A stretch of DNA of 64,000 nt from Bromus sterilis (lineage: Eukaryota > Streptophyta > Magnoliopsida > Poales > Poaceae), in NCBI GenBank assembly GCA_950022295.1, contig OX465599.1, positions 124,001 through 188,000 of the forward strand, written 5' to 3'. The position numbers and the translations under genes are program-made. Shown here piece after piece: positions 12,841-24,898 of this stretch. Within the stretch, counting starts at the first letter, position 1; every line of letters starts with the position of its first letter. The notes beneath the pieces are model-generated. The model was not told where the DNA came from. It saw only the letters and a program-made list of their open reading frames with translations, and ran no database searches.

Positions 12841-13750
12841 TGGTGGAAATCACTCCGGGGACGCAAAACGGTGATTAATAGCCCATGAAACAGGCCAGAA
12901 TCAACCAAAACTGCGAGTGTTGATGACCGGCATGTAAATGCACCCTGGGGTTCGTCAATGGTGGAAATCACTCCGGGGACCCAAAACGGTGATTAATAGC
13001 CCATGAAATAGGCCAGAATCGGCCAAAACTGCGAGCGTTGATGACCGGCACGTAAATGCACCCTTGGGTTCGTCAATTTTGGAAATCACTCCGGGGACCC
13101 AAAACGGTGATCAATAGCCCACGAAACAGGCCAGAATCGGCCAAAACTGTGAGTGTTGATGACCGGCACGTAAATGCACCCTAGGGTTCGTCAATGGTGG
13201 AAATCACTCCGGGGACCCAAAACGGTCATTAATAGCCCATGAAACAGGCCAGAATCGGCCAAAACTGCGAGTGTTGATGACCGGCACGTAAATGCACCCT
13301 TGGGTTCGTCAATTGTGGAAATCACTCCAGGGACCCAAAACGGTGATTAATAGCCCATGAAACAGGCCAAAATCTGCCAAAACTGCGAGTGTTGATGACC
13401 GGCACGTAAATGCACCCTGGGTTCCTCAATGGTGGAAATCACTCCGGGGACCCAAAACGGTGATTAATAGCCCATGAAACAGGCCAGAATCGGCCAAAAC
13501 TGCGAGTGTTGATGACCGGCACGTAAATGCACCCTTGGGTTCGTCAATTGTGGAAATCACTCCAGGAACCTAAAACGGTGATTAATACCCAATGATACAG
13601 GCCGGAATCGGCCAAAACTGCGAGTGTTGATGACCGGCACGTAAATGCACCCTTGGGTTCGTCAATTGTGGAAATCACTCCAGGGACCCAAAACGGTGAT
13701 TAATAGCCCATGACACAGGCCAGAATCGGCCAAAACTGCGAGTGTTGATG
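12840..13750 (+). repeat. Dispersed segment, copy 1 (offset 4,830 bp)
   Basis: About 910 bp that reappears at 17,670-18,580 (41 monomers minus 8 bp). Shared alleles include CATGTAAATG at 12,931/17,761, TAATACCC at 13,588/18,418, and the rare AAAACTGTGAGTG near 13,145/17,975, which I saw only in this pair. The pairing breaks near 13,750, where copy 1 has GACCGACACG and copy 2 has GACCGGCACG. Confidence 0.78.
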
Positions 13751-16212
13751 ACCGACACGTAAATGCACCCTTGGGTTCGTCAATTGTGGAAATCACTCCA
13801 GGGACCCAAAACGGTGATTAATAGCCCATGAAACAGGCCAAAATCTGCCAAAACTGCGAGTGTTGATGACCGGCACGTAAATGCACCCTTGGGTTCGTCA
13901 ATTGTGGAAATCACTCCAGGGACCCAAAACTGTGATTAATAGCCCATGAAACAGGCCAGAATCGGCCAAAACTGCGAGTGTTGATGACCGGCACGTAAAT
14001 GCACCCTGGGGTTCGTCAATTTTGGAAATCACTCCGGGGACCCAAAACGGTGATTAATAGCCCACGAAACAGGCCAGAATCGGCCAAAACTGCGAGTCTT
14101 GATGACCGGCACGTAAATGCACCCTAGGGTTCGTCAATGGTGGAAATCACTCCGGGGACCCAAAACGGTGATTAATAGCCCATGAAACAGGCCAGAATCG
14201 GCCAAAACTGCGAGTGTTGATGACCGGCACGTAAATGCACCCTTGGGTTCGTCAAATGTGGAATTCACTCCAGGGACCCAAAACGGTGATTAATAGCCCA
14301 TGAAACAGGCCAGAATCGGCCAAAACTGCGAGTGTTGATGACCGGCACGTAAATGCACCCTTAGGTTCGTCAATTGTGGAAATCACTCCAGGGACCCAAA
14401 ACGGTGATTAATAGCCAATGATACAGGCCGGAATCGGCCAAAACTGCGAGTGTTGATGACCGGCACGTAAATACACCCTGGGGTTCGTCAATTTTGGAAA
14501 TCACTCCGGGGACCCAAAACGGTGATTAATAGCCCACGAAACAGGCCAGAATCGGCCAAAACTGCGAGTGTTGATGACCGGCACGTAAATGCACCCTTGG
14601 GTTCGTCAATTGTGGAATTCACTCCAGGGACCCAAAACGGTGATTAATAGCCCATGAAACAGGCCAGAATCGGCCAAAACTGCGAGTGTTGATGACCGGC
14701 ACGTAAATGCACCCTTGGGTTCGTCAATTGTGGAATTCACTCCAGGGACCCAAAACGGTGATTAATAGCCCATGAAACAGGCCAGAATCGGCCAAAACTG
14801 CGAGTGTTGATGACCGGCACGTAAATGCACCCTTGGGTTCGTCAATTGTGGAAATCACTCCAGGGACCCAAAACGGTGATTAATAGCCAATGATACAGGC
14901 CGGAATCGGCCAAAACTGCGAGTGTTGATGACCGGCACGTAAATGCACCCTTGGGTTCGTCAATTGTGGAATTCACTCCAGGGACCCAAAACGGTGATTA
15001 ATAGCCCATGAAACAGGCCAGAATCGGCCAAAACTGCGAGTGTTGATGACCGGCACGTAAATGCACCCTAGGGTTCGTCAATGGTGGAAATCACTCCGGG
15101 GACCCAAAACGGTCATTAATAGCCCATGAAACAGGCCAAAATCTTCCAAAACTGCGAGTGTTGATGACCGGCACGTAAATGCACCCTGGGTTCCTCAATG
15201 GTGGAATTCAGTTCGGGGACCCAAAACGGTGATTAATAGCCCATGAAACAGGCCAGAATCGGCCAAAACTGCGAGTGTTGATGACCGGCACGTAAATGCA
15301 CCCTTGGGTTCGTCAATTGTGGAAATCACTCCAGGGACCCAAAACGGTGATTAATAGCCAATGATACAGGCCGGAATTGGCCAAAACTGCGAGTGTTGAT
15401 GACCGGCACGTAAATGCACCCTAGGGTTCGTCAATGGTGGAAATCACTCCGGGGACCCAAAACGGTCATTAATAGCCAATGAAACAGGCCAAAATCTGCC
15501 AAAACTGCGAGTGTTGATGACCGGCACGTAAATGCACCCTGGGTTCCTCAATGGTGGAAATCACTCCGGGGACCCAAAACGGTGATTAATAGCCCATGAA
15601 ACAGGCCAGAATCGGCCAAAACTGCGAGTGTTGATGACCGGCACGTAAATGCACCCTTGGGTTCGTCAATTGTGGAAATCACTCCAGGAACCTAAAACGG
15701 TGATTAATACCCAATGATACAGGCCGGAATCGGCCAAAACTGCGAGTGTTGATGACCGGCACGTAAATGCACCCTTGGGTTCGTCAATTGTGGAAATCAC
15801 TCCAGGGACCCAAAACGGTGATTAATAGCCCATGACACAGGCCAGAATCGGCCAAAACTGCGAGTGTTGATGACCGACACGTAAATGCACCCTTGGGTTC
15901 GTCAATTGTGGAAATCACTCCAGGGACCCAAAACGGTGATTAATAGCCCATGAAACAGGCCAAAATCTGCCAAAACTGCGAGTGTTGATGACCGGCACGT
16001 AAATGCACCCTTGGGTTCGTCAATTGTGGAAATCACTCCAGGGACCCAAAACTGTGATTAATAGCCCATGAAACAGGCCAGAATCGGCCAAAACTGCGAG
16101 TGTTGATGACCGGCACGTAAATGCACCCTGGGGTTCGTCAATTTTGGAAATCACTCCGGGGACCCAAAACGGTGATTAATAGCCCACGAAACAGGCCAGA
16201 ATCGGCCAAAAC
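13360..16212 (+). repeat. Repeat with 2,122 bp offset and intervening satellite
   Basis: The string 13,360-14,090 matches 15,482-16,212 at 2,122 bp (18 monomers minus 2). The TAATACCC allele lies at 13,588 and 15,710, and each copy is preceded by the AAAATCTGCC monomer. The match ends near 14,093/16,215, where GAGTCTT meets GAGTGTT. The intervening 14,090-15,480 is ordinary array of the types found at 4-5 kb, with single private changes such as ATACACCC near 14,471 and CAAATGTGG near 14,254. Confidence 0.7.
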
Positions 16213-19100
16213 TGCGAGTGTTGATGACCGGCACGTAAATGCACCCTAGGGTTCGTCAATGGTGGAAATCACTCCGGGGACCCAAAACGGTGATTAATAG
16301 CCCATGAAACAGGCCAGAATCGGCCAAAACTGCGAGTGTTGATGACCGGCACGTAATTGCACCCTGGGGTTCGTCAATGGTGGAATTCAGTTCGGGGACC
16401 CAAAACGGTGATTAATAGCCCATGAAACAGGCCAGAATCGGCCAAAACTGCGAGTGTTGATGACCGGCACGTAAATGCACCCTGGGTTCCTCAATGGTGG
16501 AATTCAGTTCGGGGACCCAAAACGGTGATTAATAGCCCATGAAATAGGCCAGAATCGGCCAAAACTGCGAGCGTTGATGACCGGCACGTAAATGCACCCT
16601 TGGGTTCGTCAATTTTGGAAATCACTCCGGGGACCCAAAACGGTGATCAATAGCCCACGAAACAGGCCAGAATCGGCCAAAACTGCGAGTGTTGATGACC
16701 GGCACGTAAATGCACCCTGGGTTCCTCAATGGTGGAATTCAGTTCGGGGACCCAAAACGGTGATTAATAGCCCATGACACAGGCCAGAATCGGCCAAAAC
16801 TGCGAGTGTTGATGACCGGCACGTAAATGCACCCTTGGGTTCGTCAATTGTGGAAATCACTCCAGGAACCTAAAACGGTGATTAATAGCCCATGAAACAG
16901 GCCAAAATCTGCCAAAACTGCGAGTGTTGATGACCGGCACGTAAATGCACCCTAGGGTTCGTCAATGGTGGAAATCACTCCGGGGACCCAAAACGGTCAT
17001 TAATAGCCCATGAAACAGGCCAAAATCTTCCAAAACTGCGAGTGTTGATGACCGGCACGTAAATGCACCCTGGGTTCCTCAATGGTGGAATTCAGTTCGG
17101 GGACCCAAAACGGTGATTAATAGCCCATGAAACAGGCCAGAATCGGCCAAAACTGCGAGTGTTGATGACCGGCACGTAAATGCACCCTTGGGTTCGTCAA
17201 TTGTGGAAATCACTCCGGGGACCCAAAACGGTCATTAATAGCCCATGAAACAGGCCAAAATCTTCCAAAACTGCGAGTGTTGATGACCGGCACGTAAATG
17301 CACCCTGGGTTCCTCAATGGTGGAATTCAGTTCGGGGACCCAAAACGGTGATTAATAGCCCATGACACAGGCCAGAATCGGCCAAAACTGCGAGTGTTGA
17401 TGACCGGCACGTAAATGCACCCTTGGGTTCGTCAATTGTGGAAATCACTCCAGGAACCTAAAACGGTGATTAATAGCCCATGAAACAGGCCAAAATCTGC
17501 CAAAACTGCGAGTGTTGATGACCGGCACGTAAATGCACCCTAGGGTTCGTCAATGGTGGAAATCACTCCGGGGACCCAAAACGGTCATTAATAGCCCATG
17601 AAACAGGCCAAAATCTTCCAAAACTGCGAGTGTTGATGACCGGCACGTAAATGCACCCTGGGTTCCTCAATGGTGGAAATCACTCCGGGGACGCAAAACG
17701 GTGATTAATAGCCCATGAAACAGGCCAGAATCAACCAAAACTGCGAGTGTTGATGACCGGCATGTAAATGCACCCTGGGGTTCGTCAATGGTGGAAATCA
17801 CTCCGGGGACCCAAAACGGTGATTAATAGCCCATGAAATAGGCCAGAATCGGCCAAAACTGCGAGCGTTGATGACCGGCACGTAAATGCACCCTTGGGTT
17901 CGTCAATTTTGGAAATCACTCCGGGGACCCAAAACGGTGATCAATAGCCCACGAAACAGGCCAGAATCGGCCAAAACTGTGAGTGTTGATGACCGGCACG
18001 TAAATGCACCCTAGGGTTCGTCAATGGTGGAAATCACTCCGGGGACCCAAAACGGTCATTAATAGCCCATGAAACAGGCCAGAATCGGCCAAAACTGCGA
18101 GTGTTGATGACCGGCACGTAAATGCACCCTTGGGTTCGTCAATTGTGGAAATCACTCCAGGGACCCAAAACGGTGATTAATAGCCCATGAAACAGGCCAA
18201 AATCTGCCAAAACTGCGAGTGTTGATGACCGGCACGTAAATGCACCCTGGGTTCCTCAATGGTGGAAATCACTCCGGGGACCCAAAACGGTGATTAATAG
18301 CCCATGAAACAGGCCAGAATCGGCCAAAACTGCGAGTGTTGATGACCGGCACGTAAATGCACCCTTGGGTTCGTCAATTGTGGAAATCACTCCAGGAACC
18401 TAAAACGGTGATTAATACCCAATGATACAGGCCGGAATCGGCCAAAACTGCGAGTGTTGATGACCGGCACGTAAATGCACCCTTGGGTTCGTCAATTGTG
18501 GAAATCACTCCAGGGACCCAAAACGGTGATTAATAGCCCATGACACAGGCCAGAATCGGCCAAAACTGCGAGTGTTGATGACCGGCACGTAAATGCACCC
18601 TTGGGTTCGTCAATTGTGGAAATCACTCCAGGAACCTAAAACGGTGATTAATAGCCCATGAAACAGGCCAAAATCTGCCAAAACTGCGAGTGTTGATGAC
18701 CGGCACGTAAATGCACCCTAGGGTTCGTCAATGGTGGAAATCACTCCGGGGACCCAAAACGGTCATTAATAGCCCATGAAACAGGCCAAAATCTTCCAAA
18801 ACTGCGAGTGTTGATGACCGGCACGTAAATGCACCCTGGGTTCCTCAATGGTGGAATTCAGTTCGGGGACCCAAAACGGTGATTAATAGCCCATGAAACA
18901 GGCCAGAATCGGCCAAAACTGCGAGTGTTGATGACCGGCACGTAAATGCACCCTTGGGTTCGTCAATTGTGGAAATCACTCCGGGGACCCAAAACGGTCA
19001 TTAATAGCCCATGAAACAGGCCAAAATCTTCCAAAACTGCGAGTGTTGATGACCGGCACGTAAATGCACCCTGGGTTCCTCAATGGTGGAATTCAGTTCG
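15200..19100 (+). repeat. Zone carrying the private GAATTCAGTTC allele
   Basis: Eight monomers read GAATTCAGTTC, where the rest of the window has GAATTCACTTC or GAAATCACTCC. They start at 15,204, 16,383, 16,500, 16,735, 17,088, 17,323, 18,854 and 19,089, and I saw none elsewhere. Spacings are 1-13 monomers. The zone also contains short repeated strings: the CCCATGACAC, AGGAACC, AAAATCTGCC, GGTCATT order occurs around 16,760-17,100, 17,340-17,690 and 18,530-18,860. This looks like local spread of one mutation by repeated short-range exchange. Confidence 0.82.
17670..18580 (+). repeat. Dispersed segment, copy 2
   Basis: Partner of 12,840-13,750, sharing its private AAAACTGTGAGTG allele and the ACGCAAAAC plus CATGTAAATG monomer. 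It is inserted among monomers carrying the GAATTCAGTTC allele, so the two neighbourhoods were joined by an exchange that kept the 118 bp register. Confidence 0.76.
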
Positions 19101-19214
19101 GGGACCCAAAACGGTGATTAATAGCCCATGAAACAGGCCAGAATCGGCCAAAACTGCGAGTGTTGATGACCGGCACGTAAATGCACCCTTGGGTTCGTCA
19201 ATTGTGGAAATCAC

Positions 19215-22066
19215 TCCAGGAACCTAAAACGGTGATTAATAGCCCATGAAACAGGCCAGAATCGGCCAAAACTGCGAGTGTTGATGACCGGCACGTAAAT
19301 GCACCCTTGGGTTCGTCAATTTTGGAAATCACTCCGGGGACCCAAAACGGTGATTAATAGCCCATGAAATAGGCCAGAATCGGCCAAAACTGCGAGCGTT
19401 GATGACCGGCACGTAAATGCACCCTTGGGTTCGTCAATTTTGGAAATCACTCCGGGGACCCAAAACGGTGATCAATAGCCCACGAAACAGGCCAGAATCG
19501 GCCAAAACTGCGAGTGTTGATGACCGGCACGTAAATGCACCCTAGGGTTCGTCAATGGTGGAAATCACTCCGGGGACCCAAAACGGTCATTAATAGCCCA
19601 TGAAACAGGCCAGAATCGGCCAAAACTGCGAGTGTTGATGACCGGCACGTAAATGCACCCTTGGGTTCGTCAATTGTGGAAATCACTCCAGGGACCCAAA
19701 ACGGTGATTAATAGCCCATGAAACAGGCCAAAATCTGCCAAAACTGCGAGTGTTGATGACCGGCACGTAAATGCACCCTGCGTTCCTCAATGGTGGAAAT
19801 CACTCCGGGGACCCAAAACGGTGATTAATAGCCCATGAAACAGGCCAGAATCGGCCTAAACTGCGAGTCTTGATGACCGGCACGTAAATGCACCCTTGGG
19901 TTCGTCAATTGTGGAATTCACTCCAGGGACCCAAAACGGTGATTAATAGCCCCCACGAAACAGGCCAGAATCGGCCAAAACTGCGAGTGTTGATGACCGG
20001 CACGTAAATGCACCCTTGGGTTCGTCAATTGTGGAAATCACTCCGGGGACCCAAAACTGTGATTAATAGCCCATGAAGTAGGCCAGAATCGACCAAAACT
20101 ACAAGTGTGGATGACCGGAACGTAAATGCACCCTAGGGTTCGTCAATGGTGGAAATCACTCCGGGGACCCAAAACGGTCATTAATAGCCCATGAAACAGG
20201 CCAAAATCTTCCAAAACTGCGAGTGTTGATGACCGGCACGTAAATGCACCCTTGGTTCCTCAATGGTGGAAATCACTCCGGGGACCCAAAACGGTGATTA
20301 ATAGCCCATGAAACAGCCCAGAATCGGCCAAAACTGCGAGTGTTGATGACCGGCACGTAAATGCACCCTTGGGTTCGTCAATTGTGGAAATCACTCCAGG
20401 GACCCAAAACGGTGATTAATAGCCAATGATACAGGCCGGAATCGGCCAAAACTGCGAGTGTTGATGACCGGCACGTAAATGCACCCTTGGGTTCGTCAAT
20501 TGTGGAAATCACTCCAGGGACCCAAAACGGTCATTAATAGCCCATGAAACAGGCTAGAATCATCCAAAACTGCGAGTGTTGATGACCGGCACGTAAATGC
20601 ACCCTTGGGTTCGTCAAATTGTGGAAATCACTCCAGGGACCCAAAACGGTGATTAATAGCCCATGAAACAGGCCAGAATCGGCCTAAACTGCGAGTCTTG
20701 ATGACCGGCACGTAAATGCACCCTTGGGTTCGTCAATTGTGGAAATCACTCCGGGGACCCAAAACTGTGATTAATAGCCCATGAAGTAGGCCAGAATCGA
20801 CCAAAACTACAAGTGTGGATGACCGGAACGTAAATGCACCCTAGGGTTCGTCAATGGTGGAAATCACTCCGGGGACCCAAAACGGTCATTAATAGCCCAT
20901 GAAACAGGCCAAAATCTTCCAAAACTGCGAGTGTTGATGACCGGCACGTAAATGCACCCTTGGTTCCTCAATGGTGGAAATCACTCCGGGGACCCAAAAC
21001 GGTGATTAATAGCCCATGAAACAGCCCAGAATCGGCCAAAACTGCGAGTGTTGATGACCGGCACGTAAATGCACCCTTGGGTTCGTCAATTGTGGAAATC
21101 ACTCCAGGGACCCAAAACGGTGATTAATAGCCAATGATACAGGCCGGAATCGGCCAAAACTGCGAGTGTTGATGACCGGCACGTAAATGCACCCTTGGGT
21201 TCGTCAATTGTGGAAATCACTCCAGGGACCCAAAACGGTCATTAATAGCCCATGAAACAGGCTAGAATCATCCAAAACTGCGAGTGTTGATGACCGGCAC
21301 GTAAATGCACCCTTGGGTTCGTCAAATTGTGGAAATCACTCCAGGGACCCAAAACGGTCATTAATAGCCCATGAAACAGGCCAGAATCGGCCAAAACTGC
21401 GAGTGTTGATGACAGGCACGTAAATGCACCCTTGGGTTCGTCAATGGTGGAAATCACTCCGAGGATCCAAAACGGTGATTAATAGCCCATGAAACAGGCT
21501 AGAATCGGCCAAAACTGCGAGTGTTGTTGACCGACACGTAAATGCACCCTAGGGTTCGTCAATGGTGGAAATCACTCCGGGGACCCAAAACGGTGATTAA
21601 TAGCCCATGAAACAGGCCAAAATCTTCCAAAACTGCGAGTGTTGATGACCGGCACGTAAATGCACCCTTGGGTTCGTCAATTGTGGAAATCACTCCAGGG
21701 ACCCAAAACGGTGATTAATAGCCCATGAAATAGGCCAGAATCGACCAAAACTACGAGTGTGGATGACCGGAACGTAAATGCACCCTAGGGTTCGTCAATG
21801 GTGGAAATCACTCCGGGGACCCAAAACGGTGATTAATAGCCCATGAAACAGGCCAAAATCTGCCAAAACTGCGAGTGTTGATGACCGGCACGTAAATGCA
21901 CCCTGGGTTCCTCAATGGTGGAAATCACTCCGGGGACCCAAAACGGTGATTAATAGCCCATGAAACAGGCCAGAATCGGCAAAAACTGCGAGTGTTGATG
22001 ACCGGCACGTAAATGCACCCTTGGGTTCGTCAATTGTGGAAATCACTCCAGGAACCTAAAACGGTG
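19215..22066 (+). repeat. Tandem duplication of 2,832 bp (24 monomers), unit 1
   Basis: Unit 1 pairs with 22,047-24,898 at exactly 24 x 118 bp. Markers: the CCCTGCGTTCC allele (ATGCACCC at 19,771/22,603), the 120 bp monomers at 19,949/22,781, and the 119 bp monomers marked by TCGTCAAATT at 20,611/23,443 and 21,319/24,151. Inside each unit two 119 bp monomers lie 708 bp (6 monomers) apart, so an older six-monomer repeat is nested within. The one clear difference noted is AGAATCGG in unit 1 against AAAATCTG in unit 2 in the first monomer. Confidence 0.88.
21219..21337 (+). repeat. 119 bp monomer (1 bp insertion), representative
   Basis: An extra A gives GTCAAATTGTGG in a monomer that also carries GCTAGAATCATCC. 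Seven copies have TCGTCAAATT at 20,611, 21,319, 23,443, 24,151, 44,906, 59,399 and 60,580. The same GCTAGAATCATCC monomer without the extra base occurs near 48,730 and 54,510, so the insertion marks one branch of this type. The frame shift it introduces lengthens chance minus-strand open frames to 71 codons at several of these places, which I do not regard as genes. Confidence 0.9.
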
Positions 22067-24898
22067 ATTAATAGCCCATGAAACAGGCCAAAATCTGCCA
22101 AAACTGCGAGTGTTGATGACCGGCACGTAAATGCACCCTTGGGTTCGTCAATTTTGGAAATCACTCCGGGGACCCAAAACGGTGATTAATAGCCCATGAA
22201 ATAGGCCAGAATCGGCCAAAACTGCGAGCGTTGATGACCGGCACGTAAATGCACCCTTGGGTTCGTCAATTTTGGAAATCACTCCGGGGACCCAAAACGG
22301 TGATCAATAGCCCACGAAACAGGCCAGAATCGGCCAAAACTGCGAGTGTTGATGACCGGCACGTAAATGCACCCTAGGGTTCGTCAATGGTGGAAATCAC
22401 TCCGGGGACCCAAAACGGTCATTAATAGCCCATGAAACAGGCCAGAATCGGCCAAAACTGCGAGTGTTGATGACCGGCACGTAAATGCACCCTTGGGTTC
22501 GTCAATTGTGGAAATCACTCCAGGGACCCAAAACGGTGATTAATAGCCCATGAAACAGGCCAAAATCTGCCAAAACTGCGAGTGTTGATGACCGGCACGT
22601 AAATGCACCCTGCGTTCCTCAATGGTGGAAATCACTCCGGGGACCCAAAACGGTGATTAATAGCCCATGAAACAGGCCAGAATCGGCCTAAACTGCGAGT
22701 CTTGATGACCGGCACGTAAATGCACCCTTGGGTTCGTCAATTGTGGAATTCACTCCAGGGACCCAAAACGGTGATTAATAGCCCCCACGAAACAGGCCAG
22801 AATCGGCCAAAACTGCGAGTGTTGATGACCGGCACGTAAATGCACCCTTGGGTTCGTCAATTGTGGAAATCACTCCGGGGACCCAAAACTGTGATTAATA
22901 GCCCATGAAGTAGGCCAGAATCGACCAAAACTACAAGTGTGGATGACCGGAACGTAAATGCACCCTAGGGTTCGTCAATGGTGGAAATCACTCCGGGGAC
23001 CCAAAACGGTCATTAATAGCCCATGAAACAGGCCAAAATCTTCCAAAACTGCGAGTGTTGATGACCGGCACGTAAATGCACCCTTGGTTCCTCAATGGTG
23101 GAAATCACTCCGGGGACCCAAAACGGTGATTAATAGCCCATGAAACAGCCCAGAATCGGCCAAAACTGCGAGTGTTGATGACCGGCACGTAAATGCACCC
23201 TTGGGTTCGTCAATTGTGGAAATCACTCCAGGGACCCAAAACGGTGATTAATAGCCAATGATACAGGCCGGAATCGGCCAAAACTGCGAGTGTTGATGAC
23301 CGGCACGTAAATGCACCCTTGGGTTCGTCAATTGTGGAAATCACTCCAGGGACCCAAAACGGTCATTAATAGCCCATGAAACAGGCTAGAATCATCCAAA
23401 ACTGCGAGTGTTGATGACCGGCACGTAAATGCACCCTTGGGTTCGTCAAATTGTGGAAATCACTCCAGGGACCCAAAACGGTGATTAATAGCCCATGAAA
23501 CAGGCCAGAATCGGCCTAAACTGCGAGTCTTGATGACCGGCACGTAAATGCACCCTTGGGTTCGTCAATTGTGGAAATCACTCCGGGGACCCAAAACTGT
23601 GATTAATAGCCCATGAAGTAGGCCAGAATCGACCAAAACTACAAGTGTGGATGACCGGAACGTAAATGCACCCTAGGGTTCGTCAATGGTGGAAATCACT
23701 CCGGGGACCCAAAACGGTCATTAATAGCCCATGAAACAGGCCAAAATCTTCCAAAACTGCGAGTGTTGATGACCGGCACGTAAATGCACCCTTGGTTCCT
23801 CAATGGTGGAAATCACTCCGGGGACCCAAAACGGTGATTAATAGCCCATGAAACAGCCCAGAATCGGCCAAAACTGCGAGTGTTGATGACCGGCACGTAA
23901 ATGCACCCTTGGGTTCGTCAATTGTGGAAATCACTCCAGGGACCCAAAACGGTGATTAATAGCCAATGATACAGGCCGGAATCGGCCAAAACTGCGAGTG
24001 TTGATGACCGGCACGTAAATGCACCCTTGGGTTCGTCAATTGTGGAAATCACTCCAGGGACCCAAAACGGTCATTAATAGCCCATGAAACAGGCTAGAAT
24101 CATCCAAAACTGCGAGTGTTGATGACCGGCACGTAAATGCACCCTTGGGTTCGTCAAATTGTGGAAATCACTCCAGGGACCCAAAACGGTCATTAATAGC
24201 CCATGAAACAGGCCAGAATCGGCCAAAACTGCGAGTGTTGATGACAGGCACGTAAATGCACCCTTGGGTTCGTCAATGGTGGAAATCACTCCGAGGATCC
24301 AAAACGGTGATTAATAGCCCATGAAACAGGCTAGAATCGGCCAAAACTGCGAGTGTTGTTGACCGACACGTAAATGCACCCTAGGGTTCGTCAATGGTGG
24401 AAATCACTCCGGGGACCCAAAACGGTGATTAATAGCCCATGAAACAGGCCAAAATCTTCCAAAACTGCGAGTGTTGATGACCGGCACGTAAATGCACCCT
24501 TGGGTTCGTCAATTGTGGAAATCACTCCAGGGACCCAAAACGGTGATTAATAGCCCATGAAATAGGCCAGAATCGACCAAAACTACGAGTGTGGATGACC
24601 GGAACGTAAATGCACCCTAGGGTTCGTCAATGGTGGAAATCACTCCGGGGACCCAAAACGGTGATTAATAGCCCATGAAACAGGCCAAAATCTGCCAAAA
24701 CTGCGAGTGTTGATGACCGGCACGTAAATGCACCCTGGGTTCCTCAATGGTGGAAATCACTCCGGGGACCCAAAACGGTGATTAATAGCCCATGAAACAG
24801 GCCAGAATCGGCAAAAACTGCGAGTGTTGATGACCGGCACGTAAATGCACCCTTGGGTTCGTCAATTGTGGAAATCACTCCAGGAACCTAAAACGGTG
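22047..24898 (+). repeat. Tandem duplication of 2,832 bp, unit 2
   Basis: Second unit of the 24-monomer duplication. Near its start the sequence runs AGGAACC then CCCATGAAAC. At its end (about 24,898) the same AGGAACC context continues into TAATACCC. The exchange point therefore lies within the shared AGGAACC monomer near 22,050-22,070, and the register is unbroken. Confidence 0.88.

Noticed and set aside
16592..16777. Plus-strand open frame of 61 codons
   Set aside because: It lies entirely within satellite monomers, has no relation to any known protein family that I can see, and exists only because two local alleles remove stops. The 118 bp period shifts the frame at every monomer.
21242..21457. 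Minus-strand open frame of 71 codons, repeated at 24,074, 44,829 and 60,503, with a near-identical form at 59,322
   Set aside because: Its identity between places follows from duplication of the DNA block that contains the 119 bp monomer, not from selection on a protein. Within a single copy the same monomer is read in different frames.
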